From an uncultured Sphingomonadaceae bacterium (GTDB lineage: Bacteria; Pseudomonadota; Alphaproteobacteria; Sphingomonadales; Sphingomonadaceae), in NCBI GenBank assembly GCA_947494305.1, contig CANLUL010000001.1:868001-932000 (forward strand): a stretch of DNA of 64,000 bases, written 5' to 3'. The notes beneath the pieces are model-generated. The model was not told the origin of the DNA, did no database searches, and was given only the letters and a program-made list of their open reading frames with translations. The position numbers and the translations under genes are program-made. Each line of letters begins with the position of its first letter. Position 1 is the stretch's first letter. Shown piece by piece: positions 44,732 through 54,109 of the stretch.

Positions 44732-45066
44732 TGAAATCGATGGAAGAAATGATGAAGGCCGCCCAGGAGGCTGCGCAAAATGTGCAAGTCCAAATGGAAG
44801 AGGCACAGAAAAAACTCGATACGTTAGAAGTTGAAGGGAAATCTGGCGGTGGTCTCGTTTCGGTGAAGGCCACTGCAAAAGGACGCATATTGGGCGTCTC
44901 TATCGATGACAGCCTTCTAAAGCCGGACGAGAAAGGTATCTTAGAAGATCTGGTAGCAGCCGCTTTTAACGATGCACGAGACAAAGCTGATGCGGTAAGC
45001 AGCGAAGAGATGAGCAAAATGTCTAGTGGAATGCAGTTACCCCCAGGTTTTAAACTGCCTTTTTAG
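44731..45066 (+). CDS. YbaB/EbfC family nucleoid-associated protein
   Basis: 111 aa, with N-terminal helix MEEMMKAAQEAAQNVQVQ, central VEGKSGGGLVSVKATAKG and C-terminal helix ending GMQLPPGF, all typical of YbaB. These dimers bind DNA with little sequence specificity. The ATG overlaps the dnaX stop. recR, the usual third member of this operon, is instead at 26297. Confidence 0.93.
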   Translation: MKSMEEMMKAAQEAAQNVQVQMEEAQKKLDTLEVEGKSGGGLVSVKATAKGRILGVSIDDSLLKPDEKGILEDLVAAAFNDARDKADAVSSEEMSKMSSGMQLPPGFKLPF

Positions 45067-45163
45067 GTCATTCATGCCATTTGTCGCTTCCCGCTTGAAG
45101 TGATGTTGGAAGCCACCATATAGTTGGAAATGGCGCATGCTAGCGCCGATAGTTGGAGTTTTC

Positions 45164-47590
45164 ATGTCTGAGACCGAGTCTAATCCTGTGCCATCATCCA
45201 AAGGGCTTCCATTACTTCCACTTAGAGATATCGTTGTGTTTCCGAATATGATTGTCCCACTTTTTGTTGGACGAGATAAATCGGTTGTGGCGCTTGAAAG
45301 GGCTATGGATTCCAACAAGGAGATATTCCTGGTTGCGCAATTGGATCCTGCAGAAGATGACCCAGTCCGTGATCAACTGTATGATTTGGGTGTTGTTGCA
45401 ACGGTTCTCCAACTCCTAAAACTGCCAGACGGTACGGTTCGTGTTTTGGTTGAAGGCAAGCAACGCGCAAAACATGTTTCACTCGATGAAAAACCTGATG
45501 GTTTTGTTCTGGCTACGGTTGAGCTGTTAGAAGAAAAATCCTCCGATACCCCGGAGACTGCCGCGCTGATGCGGTCTGTTGTTGAACAATTCGAGAATTA
45601 CTCGAAACTCAACAAAAAAATGCCGGCCGAAACAGTCGTCCAGTTGGGTGAAATCGAAGAAGCGTCTCGTTTGGCCGATGCGGTTGCAGCTAATATCAAT
45701 GTGAAAGTTGCCGACAAGCAAAGCTTGCTCGTTGAAGGTGACGCGATGAAACGCCTCGAAATGGCGTTTGCTTTCATGGAAGGCGAATTGGGTGTTCTCC
45801 AGGTAGAGAAAAAAATCCGTGGCCGCGTGAAGCGTCAGATGGAAAAAACACAACGTGAATATTATTTGAATGAGCAGATGAAAGCCATTCAGCGCGAATT
45901 GGGCGATGAAGATGGTGAGGGAGATGAGCTCTCGTCTCTCGGCAAGAAGATCGAAGAAATCAAACTTTCCGAAGAAGCGAAGACCAAAGCAACAACCGAA
46001 TTGAAAAAGCTGAAAGGCATGCAACCCATGTCAGCGGAAGCGACCGTTGTTCGTAACTATCTCGATATTCTTCTTGGACTACCATGGGGTAAAAAGTCGC
46101 GCCTTAAGAAGGATATCAAAAAGGCCGAAAAGATTCTTGATGATGACCATTTTGCACTAGAAAAAGTCAAAGAACGGATCATCGAATATCTTGCAGTTCA
46201 ATCGCGTACGAACAAGCTTAAAGGCCCAATCCTGTGTCTCGTTGGCCCTCCTGGCGTGGGTAAAACTTCGCTTGGCCGATCAATCGCACGCGCAACAGGC
46301 CGCGAATTCGTTCGTCAGTCCTTGGGCGGCGTTCGGGATGAAGCGGAAATTAGAGGTCATAGACGTACTTACATCGGTTCGCTTCCTGGTAAAATTGTTT
46401 CCAATCTTAAAAAGGCTGGAACATCTAATCCGCTATTTTTGCTCGATGAGATCGACAAATTGGGTCAGGATTTTCGTGGTGATCCGGCTTCAGCTTTGCT
46501 TGAAGTTTTGGATCCAGAGCAAAATGATAAGTTCCAGGATCACTATTTAGAAATTGATATCGATCTATCCGATATCATGTTTGTAACGACAGCAAACTCG
46601 CTTAATCTTCCGCAGCCACTTCTCGACCGGATGGAAATTATCCGGCTCGAAGGGTATACCGAAGATGAAAAGGTTGAGATCGCCAAGCGGCATCTGTTCG
46701 AAAAACAGGTGGATGCACACGGCTTGAAGAAGGGCGAGTTTGCTCTAACCGATGAAGCACTGCGTGACTTGATTCGATACTATACACGCGAAGCAGGTGT
46801 TCGGACACTCGAACGCGAGATCGCAAAGCTAGCGCGCAAAGCATTGCGACGTATTTTGGAAGGTGAATTCGAAAGTGTGGAAATTACACCTGACAATCTC
46901 TCCGAATATGCTGGCGTCCGGAAATTCCGACACGGCATTGGCGAGGAAGAAAATCAAATAGGTGCGGTCACAGGATTGGCCTGGACCGAAGTTGGTGGCG
47001 AACTGCTTACTATCGAATCCGTGACAGTGTCAGGAAAAGGCCAGATTAAGACAACCGGTAAACTCGGTGAAGTGATGACCGAATCGGTGCAGGCGGCGCT
47101 GTCTTTTGTAAAAGCGCGGGCACCATCCTATGGAATCAAGCCTAGCCTGTTCGCGCGTAAGGATATCCACATCCACTTGCCCGAAGGTGCTGTCCCGAAA
47201 GACGGGCCGTCAGCAGGCGTTGGCATTGTGACTGCTATCGTCTCGACACTAACAGGAATAGCGGTGCGCAAAGACATTGCGATGACAGGTGAAGTTACTT
47301 TGCGCGGACGTGTTCTGCCAATTGGTGGGTTAAAGGAAAAACTGCTTGCTGCATTGCGCGGAGGAATCACCACTGTACTTATTCCGGCTGAAAATGAAAA
47401 AGACTTGGTTGATATTCCAGAGAACATAACCTCTGAATTGAAAATCATTCCGGTAAAGCATGTCGATGAGGTTCTAGCAGAGGCACTCGCGGACAAGGTT
47501 GAACCGATCGAATGGAGTGATGAAGAAGAGTTGGCAAGCCATGCAACTGCGCCTGTAGCGGATGAACCGAGTTCTTCTGCACGGCATTGA
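45164..47590 (+). CDS. lon: ATP-dependent Lon protease
   Basis: 808 aa from the ATG at 45164, which has GGAG six bases upstream; an in-frame ATG at 45137 lacks a site. N-terminal substrate-binding domain (LPLLPLRDIVVFPNMIVPL, about 15-200), AAA domain with Walker A GPPGVGKTS and Walker B LFLLDEIDKLG, and C-terminal protease with catalytic serine in PKDGPSAGVG and lysine in PIGGLKEKLLA. It degrades damaged and regulatory proteins such as, in Caulobacter, DnaA and CcrM. An HU gene follows, the classical lon-hup order. Confidence 0.97.
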   Translation: MSETESNPVPSSKGLPLLPLRDIVVFPNMIVPLFVGRDKSVVALERAMDSNKEIFLVAQLDPAEDDPVRDQLYDLGVVATVLQLLKLPDGTVRVLVEGKQRAKHVSLDEKPDGFVLATVELLEEKSSDTPETAALMRSVVEQFENYSKLNKKMPAETVVQLGEIEEASRLADAVAANINVKVADKQSLLVEGDAMKRLEMAFAFMEGELGVLQVEKKIRGRVKRQMEKTQREYYLNEQMKAIQRELGDEDGEGDELSSLGKKIEEIKLSEEAKTKATTELKKLKGMQPMSAEATVVRNYLDILLGLPWGKKSRLKKDIKKAEKILDDDHFALEKVKERIIEYLAVQSRTNKLKGPILCLVGPPGVGKTSLGRSIARATGREFVRQSLGGVRDEAEIRGHRRTYIGSLPGKIVSNLKKAGTSNPLFLLDEIDKLGQDFRGDPASALLEVLDPEQNDKFQDHYLEIDIDLSDIMFVTTANSLNLPQPLLDRMEIIRLEGYTEDEKVEIAKRHLFEKQVDAHGLKKGEFALTDEALRDLIRYYTREAGVRTLEREIAKLARKALRRILEGEFESVEITPDNLSEYAGVRKFRHGIGEEENQIGAVTGLAWTEVGGELLTIESVTVSGKGQIKTTGKLGEVMTESVQAALSFVKARAPSYGIKPSLFARKDIHIHLPEGAVPKDGPSAGVGIVTAIVSTLTGIAVRKDIAMTGEVTLRGRVLPIGGLKEKLLAALRGGITTVLIPAENEKDLVDIPENITSELKIIPVKHVDEVLAEALADKVEPIEWSDEEELASHATAPVADEPSSSARH

Positions 47591-47704
47591 TCCTGTTTTG
47601 CGAGTCGTTTCGACTGTTACTTTCCACGTTGGTTTGGCTCTAAAAAACAGGTTTAGCTTGTCTGATTGAAGATATTGAGAAAGAATCCATCGGTTTAGTT
47701 CAGA

Positions 47705-47769
47705 AAAACGCGTTTTCGCCCGGAAAACAGCGGTTTTCCTTTGACTCATCAGCAGAATTTCGCATTAGT
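47705..47769 (+). promoter_or_regulatory. Palindromes and candidate promoter upstream of the HU gene
   Basis: AAAACGCGTTTT (47705-47716) is a perfect palindrome, and GGAAAAC-AGCG-GTTTTCC (47722-47739) is a perfect seven-base hairpin. Immediately after, TTGACT (47741-47746) and ATTAGT (47764-47769) with 17 bases between make a plausible promoter. The hairpin could instead weakly terminate lon transcripts. Confidence 0.35.
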
Positions 47770-47829
47770 GTTTTCAGGCAAAAGCGCGATTCAAACCGAG
47801 TTGCATATATAGAGAGGGGGATTCCCAGA

Positions 47830-48105
47830 ATGAACAAACAGGATCTTATTAGTAGTGTAGCAGATCACAGTGGTCTCAGCAAAAGCGATGCGGGCAAAGC
47901 CGTAGACGCAGTTTTCGACTCTATCACATCAGCACTAGCCGGTGGCGGTGAATGCCGTCTGGTTGGTTTCGGAACTTTCTCAACATCAAAGCGTAAAGCA
48001 TCAACTGGTCGCAACCCGCGTACCGGTGAACCAATGCAGATTCCTGCATCCACACAAGCAAAATTCAAGGCTGGTAAAGGCCTGAAGGACGCCGTTAACA
48101 AATAA
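47830..48105 (+). CDS. HU family DNA-binding protein
   Basis: 91 aa. MNKQDLISSVAD and the DNA-gripping arm GRNPRTGEPMQIPAS (about 58-72) are hallmarks of HU. It is a dimeric nucleoid protein that bends DNA. The ATG follows GAGAGGGGG at a slightly long distance. It lies 239 bases after lon with its own probable promoter, and two strong terminators follow. Confidence 0.97.
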   Translation: MNKQDLISSVADHSGLSKSDAGKAVDAVFDSITSALAGGGECRLVGFGTFSTSKRKASTGRNPRTGEPMQIPASTQAKFKAGKGLKDAVNK

Positions 48106-48111
48106 TAATTG

Positions 48112-48141
48112 AAAAGGGGAGCCGTTGCGCTCCCCTTTTTT
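48112..48141 (+). terminator. Intrinsic terminator after the HU gene
   Basis: AAAAGGGGAGC (48112-48122) pairs with GCTCCCCTTTT (48129-48139) around a six-base loop and runs into six T residues (48136-48141). Read on the minus strand it is also followed by four T residues, so it may stop transcripts from the tRNA-Lys side. Confidence 0.9.
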
Positions 48142-48160
48142 CGTGCTTTGCTCTGATATC

Positions 48161-48194
48161 AAAGGCGGGACCTCATAACGAGGCCCGCCTTTTT
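48161..48194 (+). terminator. Second intrinsic terminator after the HU gene
   Basis: AAAGGCGGGaCCTC (48161-48174) pairs with GAGGcCCGCCTTT (48180-48192) around ATAAC with one mismatch, followed by a T-tract. It lies 20 bases beyond the first terminator and backs it up, or ends tRNA-Lys transcription from the other side. Confidence 0.75.
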
Positions 48195-48228
48195 CATTGT
48201 TAAGCACTGTTACATATTGTGATAAAAA

Positions 48229-48304
<76 letters not shown>

Positions 48305-48360
48305 AAAACTGTTACCTTTAGACAATATAGCCCGGTACTCTGGTTTCTCAATGCTTACGG

Positions 48361-49473
48361 CTATCCAAAGGCACTAGATTGTCTTCCTGGGTGACGGTCA
48401 ATTGACATCAAGATGCCAACGCAAATCATAATTGTCATCATCGATGAGCCACCATGGCTCAAAAAAGGTAAGGGTATACCAACTACGGGAGCCAAACCCA
48501 TTACCATCATCAAGTTAATTGCGACGTAGAAAAATATCGTTGTGGTTAGACCAACCGCGACCAATTGTGAGAACCGTGTTTTGGCTTTCATCGCAACGCC
48601 TAGTCCCCAGCGGAAAAGCAAGAAGAAACCAAAAAGGACGATGACACCGCCTAGCAAACCCCATTCTTCTGCCATGGTTGCAAAGACGAAATCAGTATGT
48701 CCTTCTGGCAAATAATCCAAATGACTCTGAGTGCCGTTAAGGAAGCCTTTGCCAAATATTCCGCCAGAGCCAATCGCGATTTTCGATTGCGTGATATGAT
48801 AACCTGCGCCCAGTGGATCATTTTCTGGGTTTAAGAATGTTGTGACGCGACGTTGCTGATATTCCTCTAGACCAAAGAAAAAGGCGATTGGTGTCAACAC
48901 TGCCAGCGCAACGGCTCCACCCACGAACAATCTCATGGGTAAACCAGCTAGAAATGCTATCGTAAGAGCACCTGCTGCGACCGTTATTGTCGTGCCAAGA
49001 TCAGGTTGTAAAATTATCAACCCACATGGAAATGCCAGCAACACCAACAGCGGCCATATTGCGCTCCAGCTCCGTATTTGGCTGGGGGGAAGAAGGTCAT
49101 AAAAGCGCGCAACGGCCAAAATGATTGCGACTTTCATTAGTTCTGAAGGTTGAATACGGATGAAGCCTAGATTTAGCCAACGCTGGCTGCCACCGCCAAC
49201 GGCCCCAATCAATTCTACGCCAAGCAACATCAGGACAACAACAATGTAAACAGGGAAAGCAATGGTCTTCCAAAAATTCTCGTTCAATCTTGAAAACACG
49301 ATAGCCATTGCCAGGAAAATCAAAAAACGCACCATGTGCAGGCCTGCCCATGGGGTCAAACTTCCGCCTGCGGCAGAGTATAAAACCACAAAACCGAAGC
49401 TGGCCATAATCAACAATAGAAGAATGGTCTTCCAAGGGAGTTGCGCGATGGGAGCGGGGACAAAATCACTCAA
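48361..49473 (-). CDS. rodA: Rod shape-determining protein RodA (SEDS glycosyltransferase)
   Basis: 370 aa with about ten TM segments. SEDS signatures include GSQRWLNLGFIRIQPSELMK split near 96-114 (with the WL and QPSE motifs), the catalytic-loop region YLPEGHTDFVFA near 254-265, and the closing PFLSHGGSS near 338. RodA polymerises glycan strands with PBP2, encoded just upstream. Start is a TTG at 49473, three bases after the mrdA stop, with AGGTAGGG upstream; no ATG fits the family N-terminus. Confidence 0.96.
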   Translation of the reverse strand: MSDFVPAPIAQLPWKTILLLLIMASFGFVVLYSAAGGSLTPWAGLHMVRFLIFLAMAIVFSRLNENFWKTIAFPVYIVVVLMLLGVELIGAVGGGSQRWLNLGFIRIQPSELMKVAIILAVARFYDLLPPSQIRSWSAIWPLLVLLAFPCGLIILQPDLGTTITVAAGALTIAFLAGLPMRLFVGGAVALAVLTPIAFFFGLEEYQQRRVTTFLNPENDPLGAGYHITQSKIAIGSGGIFGKGFLNGTQSHLDYLPEGHTDFVFATMAEEWGLLGGVIVLFGFFLLFRWGLGVAMKAKTRFSQLVAVGLTTTIFFYVAINLMMVMGLAPVVGIPLPFLSHGGSSMMTIMICVGILMSIDRHPGRQSSAFG

Positions 49474-49476
49474 TGT

Positions 49477-51447
49477 TTATTGCCCTACCTGAGGTTCCAC
49501 GTTTTCATTGGTATCGTCACCAGAACCAGTTTGGATTCGACCTTCCGCGATTGCCTTCTCCAATTCCTTTTGAGCGCGATAGGCCGTCATCTTTTTCGCT
49601 GTTCGTTCTGCGATATTGCCACCCCACGATTTTTCGAGTGATTCCAGTTGTTCCATGGCTTTCTGGCGATCAAACAAAAAAGTCATGACATCGCGTGCTA
49701 CAGGGTAGGCCGAAGACGAGCCTGCACCATGTTCTATCACAACTGACATAGCGTAGCGTGGTTTTTCGACTGGAGCGAAGGCTATAAACAAGCCATGATC
49801 ACGGAATTTCCAAGGCACATCCATGCCACCGCGACCAACATTTAGGCTCACCACTTGGGCAGTACCCGTTTTTCCTCCCATTTGAATGCCATCGAGCGGG
49901 AGGCGCGCCCGGCGGGCCGTCCCAGGACCATTTACCACATCAGACATGAATTGATGGCATTTCTCAAGATGATCACTAGCGAAATTCAGCAATTCGATTT
50001 TTGGGTTTTGATCGAGATATAATAAGCGCGGTTGTACGTTTTTCCCGGATGCCATGCGAGCTGACATAACCGCTAGCTGTAGCGGATTTGCCAGGACATA
50101 ACCTTGACCAATTACGGAGTTTACCGAATCAAAATCGGCCCATTCTCTTTTATGTTTCTTAACAATCCATTGTGGATCCGGAACGGTTCCATAGCTTTGC
50201 GAAGGAACGGGCAGATCAAATTTGGCACCCATGCCGAGTTCACGAGCCGCTGCGGCAATCGGATCAAAACCAATCCGTAGTGCCATTTTATAGAAATAGG
50301 TGTCACAGCTTTGATACACAGCTTTTGCCATGTTTACGGCCCCATGACCACGCCGATTCCAACAGTTAAATCGGCGGTTACCAACGCGCATACCTCCTCC
50401 GCAGCCAACTGTTTCCTCCGGATCTATACCGGCGCGCATAAGAGCCAATGCGACCATCGGTTTCACTGTTGAACCTGGGGGATACAGTCCCCGCAATGAT
50501 TTGTCGCGCAGCGGAACATGGTCATCATCCCGCAGCATTCCATACTCAGTTACGCCGATGCCATCAGAGAAACTGTTGGGGTCAAAAGATGGCATCGAAG
50601 TCATCGTTAGGATTTCGCCAGTGTGGCAATCCATGACCACCACCGAACCACTTTCCGGTCCCAATCGTCGGGCTGCGTATTCTTGCAAGTCCGCATCAAG
50701 GGTCAGTTTGAGTGGTTTTCCGGGAATATCGGATTGGGTATCCAATTCCCTGATAATCTTGCCGCGAGCGGTGACTTCGACGCGTTTTGCTCCGGGTTCA
50801 CCTTGCAGACGATCTTCAAAGTGCTTTTCAAGTCCGTCCTTACCAATTTTATAACCCGGCGTGATAAGGATCGGATCGGGGTTTTCCTTATAGTCTTCCG
50901 CAGAGGCAATGCCCACATATCCAACCAAATGACCGACGGCGGCACCGCTCGGATAGAAGCGTGAAAAGCCCTGCCTAGGTGATACACCCGGAAGGTCTGG
51001 AAGTCTGACGCTGACCGCTGCGTATTTTTCCCAATCAAGACCGGATGCAACTTGGACAGGCTGGAAGCTGTTTGTTTGTTTCAGTTCCTTATTAATGCGT
51101 TCTACTTCTTCGGCATCAAGCGACAGTAGCTTAGCCAGCGTCGCTACGGTTTGTTCCTTGTTGGGGGTCCGGTCTGGGATGATATCAACCCGAAAGTCAG
51201 ATCGATTGTTGGCGATGGGTTTGCCATTTCGATCGATCAACCAGCCGCGTCTGGGCGGAATTAGTGTAAGATTTACTCGGTTACTTTCGGACAGCAATTG
51301 ATAACGTTCGTTCTCGGCCACCGAGATGTAGGCCATTCGACCGGCGAGTAACAACCCTATCCCGACTTGAAGGCCACCGATAACAGTTGCTCTGCGTGTA
51401 AAGGTAAGCGATTGAACCGCACTGCTGATCACCTTGCCACCGGTCAT
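49477..51447 (-). CDS. mrdA: Penicillin-binding protein 2
   Basis: 656 aa. Short cytoplasmic tail and TM anchor (about 20-40), N-terminal pedestal, then the transpeptidase domain with the nucleophile in YPPGSTVKP (about 335), SxN-type motif SCDTYFY near 397, and KTGTA near 545. A long polar C-terminal tail follows (about 610-656). It cross-links peptidoglycan during elongation with RodA. The ATG at 51447 overlaps the mreD stop (ATGA); the TTG at 51462 is rejected. Confidence 0.96.
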   Translation of the reverse strand: MTGGKVISSAVQSLTFTRRATVIGGLQVGIGLLLAGRMAYISVAENERYQLLSESNRVNLTLIPPRRGWLIDRNGKPIANNRSDFRVDIIPDRTPNKEQTVATLAKLLSLDAEEVERINKELKQTNSFQPVQVASGLDWEKYAAVSVRLPDLPGVSPRQGFSRFYPSGAAVGHLVGYVGIASAEDYKENPDPILITPGYKIGKDGLEKHFEDRLQGEPGAKRVEVTARGKIIRELDTQSDIPGKPLKLTLDADLQEYAARRLGPESGSVVVMDCHTGEILTMTSMPSFDPNSFSDGIGVTEYGMLRDDDHVPLRDKSLRGLYPPGSTVKPMVALALMRAGIDPEETVGCGGGMRVGNRRFNCWNRRGHGAVNMAKAVYQSCDTYFYKMALRIGFDPIAAAARELGMGAKFDLPVPSQSYGTVPDPQWIVKKHKREWADFDSVNSVIGQGYVLANPLQLAVMSARMASGKNVQPRLLYLDQNPKIELLNFASDHLEKCHQFMSDVVNGPGTARRARLPLDGIQMGGKTGTAQVVSLNVGRGGMDVPWKFRDHGLFIAFAPVEKPRYAMSVVIEHGAGSSSAYPVARDVMTFLFDRQKAMEQLESLEKSWGGNIAERTAKKMTAYRAQKELEKAIAEGRIQTGSGDDTNENVEPQVGQ

Positions 51448-51959
51448 GAGGAAACTCGCCAATTGTCGATCGCGCCAACTAACCTTGTTATGAACGGATA
51501 CAAGAGAATGGATAGTAGTATCTGTGGAATCAAAACATCAAGAAACAATAGGTTACGAGGAAAATCTACGATCAGCATCCCTCCTACTAACACAAAAGCA
51601 ATGGCGACGCTCGCGATGAACCAATCTTGCCAATAATCTCGGTTAATGGCCTTTCGATCGAGCGTGTCTAAGACCACAAACACGGTGGACCAAAGGAAGA
51701 CGGCGCTTCCAATAGGTTGACCACTAAAGATATCGTCAATCAGACCGAGTGGGAAACCAATCCAAACCGGCCAATAGCCTGGACGGATTAGCCGCCATGC
51801 CAACACTACCAACAAACCCATTGGTGGTAAGATGGGATGATCTGTAATGATTGGCAATGCGGTGATTACCGAACCGCATACAACCGTTATAGGCGGTACA
51901 GCTTTGATCCGAAGCTTAGAGGGTTGCCGATTAATTGTAGATCGATATCCCTTCGCCAC
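51444..51959 (-). CDS. mreD: Rod shape-determining protein MreD
   Basis: 171 aa with five to six TM segments and the short motif GFPLGLIDDIFSGQPIGS-like stretch near 88-105 (as GLIDDIFSGQ). It couples MreBC to the elongasome. A GTG start overlaps the mreC stop by one base (TAGTG). Confidence 0.9.
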   Translation of the reverse strand: MAKGYRSTINRQPSKLRIKAVPPITVVCGSVITALPIITDHPILPPMGLLVVLAWRLIRPGYWPVWIGFPLGLIDDIFSGQPIGSAVFLWSTVFVVLDTLDRKAINRDYWQDWFIASVAIAFVLVGGMLIVDFPRNLLFLDVLIPQILLSILLYPFITRLVGAIDNWRVSS

Positions 51960-52861
51960 TATTCGGCTTCCTCTGAATCGGCAGCTTCACTTTCTGCCTT
52001 TTCAATTTGCGCTACCGTTTCTGCCTGAAAAATGGGTTGAACTATAACATGACCAACATTGCCGGGATTAGCCAAAAGGCGGGCAATTGCACCGGTATCA
52101 GTTTTTTCTATGACCATGGCTATAGGGATGCCGGGGCTATACAGTCCGCCACTGCCAGACGTTGTTAAAAGATCTCCAGGTTCGAAGGGATTATCACTGA
52201 TATTTATAGGACGAACATCGACCGTACCATCGCCACGACCGGTTGCAAATGCAGGCAATTCGTCTTTCGCCCGTTTTACCGGAGTTACGTTCTTTCCGTC
52301 CGATACAAGAAGGATACGAGCGGTTGTAGGTCCAGTTTCCAGAACACGTCCAATCAATCCTTCTGGTGCACGAACAGGTTGACCAACCAGAACCCCGCTG
52401 GTGCTGCCAATTCCCAAAGTAGCGATGCGCCTTGAGCTGGAAGATGTGGAACTAATCAATCTCGCGATTCCGATCGAATCATTCGTTTCTTCTTTAAGTT
52501 TGAGAAGTCTCTTCAGTCGTTCGTTTTCTTGCTTAATCGCCTTTGCTTCGAGCAGCTCAACCCGATTCTTTTCCAACTCTCGTTTCATTGCTGCATTTTT
52601 GGATGCTGCGTTAAAATAAGCAGCAATATTGTCGGCGGCGCTTCCGGTAGCACCGGTAGCTTCTGCAAGTGTTTTACTAATCGGTGCCGTCGCTTCAGCA
52701 CCAATGGTTCTAAGCACAGAAAATCCGCGTGGATCGATAAAGGAAATCAGGAGTAAAAGTAGCCCTACGACCGCTCCCAATATCCCCAAAAGATAGCTAG
52801 CGAATATTGAATATTGCGCCCGCTTGGAAAAACCAGGACGCCGATTTGTTGGCGGCGCCAT
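51959..52861 (-). CDS. mreC: Rod shape-determining protein MreC
   Basis: 300 aa. TM helix near 18-42, coiled coil near 85-125 (MKRELEKNRVELLEAK), then the MreC beta-barrel domain with TLGIGSTSGVLVGQPV near 150, VSDGKNVTPV near 190 and DLLTTSGSGGLYSPGIP near 233. It is a periplasmic scaffold for PBP2/RodA. A gap of 47 bases separates it from mreB. The acidic C-terminus is short. Confidence 0.94.
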   Translation of the reverse strand: MAPPTNRRPGFSKRAQYSIFASYLLGILGAVVGLLLLLISFIDPRGFSVLRTIGAEATAPISKTLAEATGATGSAADNIAAYFNAASKNAAMKRELEKNRVELLEAKAIKQENERLKRLLKLKEETNDSIGIARLISSTSSSSRRIATLGIGSTSGVLVGQPVRAPEGLIGRVLETGPTTARILLVSDGKNVTPVKRAKDELPAFATGRGDGTVDVRPINISDNPFEPGDLLTTSGSGGLYSPGIPIAMVIEKTDTGAIARLLANPGNVGHVIVQPIFQAETVAQIEKAESEAADSEEAE

Positions 52862-52908
52862 GTCGGTTTATCCTTTTGGTTCAGTTATGATCAAAGCATC
52901 TTTTTGCA

Positions 52909-53970
<1,062 letters not shown>

Positions 53971-54005
53971 TTACGCTATGCGAAACTGATTATGTCATTA
54001 GCGAG

Positions 54006-54049
54006 ATTATAGCTGAACGAGGCATGAAATTAACGGGACCGTTAACCAT
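54006..54049 (-). promoter_or_regulatory. mreB promoter region with a CtrA-like site
   Basis: On the minus strand a perfect TATAAT lies at 54011-54006, 60 bases before mreB. Just upstream TTAA (54030-54033), eight bases, and TTAACCAT (54042-54049) form a near-palindrome that resembles the CtrA consensus (TTAA-N7-TTAAC), with spacing longer by one base. The site covers the expected -35 region, so it could repress or activate mreB. It also lies 60 bases before mutL. Confidence 0.4.
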
Positions 54050-54109
54050 GAGAATCATGCAGAAAATCAGGGGTCGCTTGGCAAGATCGCTTGGGCTAGG
54101 AACGACAAT

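Noticed and set aside
44340-45017. 225-codon frame opposite dnaX and ybaB
   Set aside because: Spans two genes on the other strand, serine/cysteine-rich shadow composition, no start signals.
45527-46024. 165-codon, phenylalanine-rich frame opposite lon
   Set aside because: Shadow of a coding region rich in Glu/Lys codons on the other strand.
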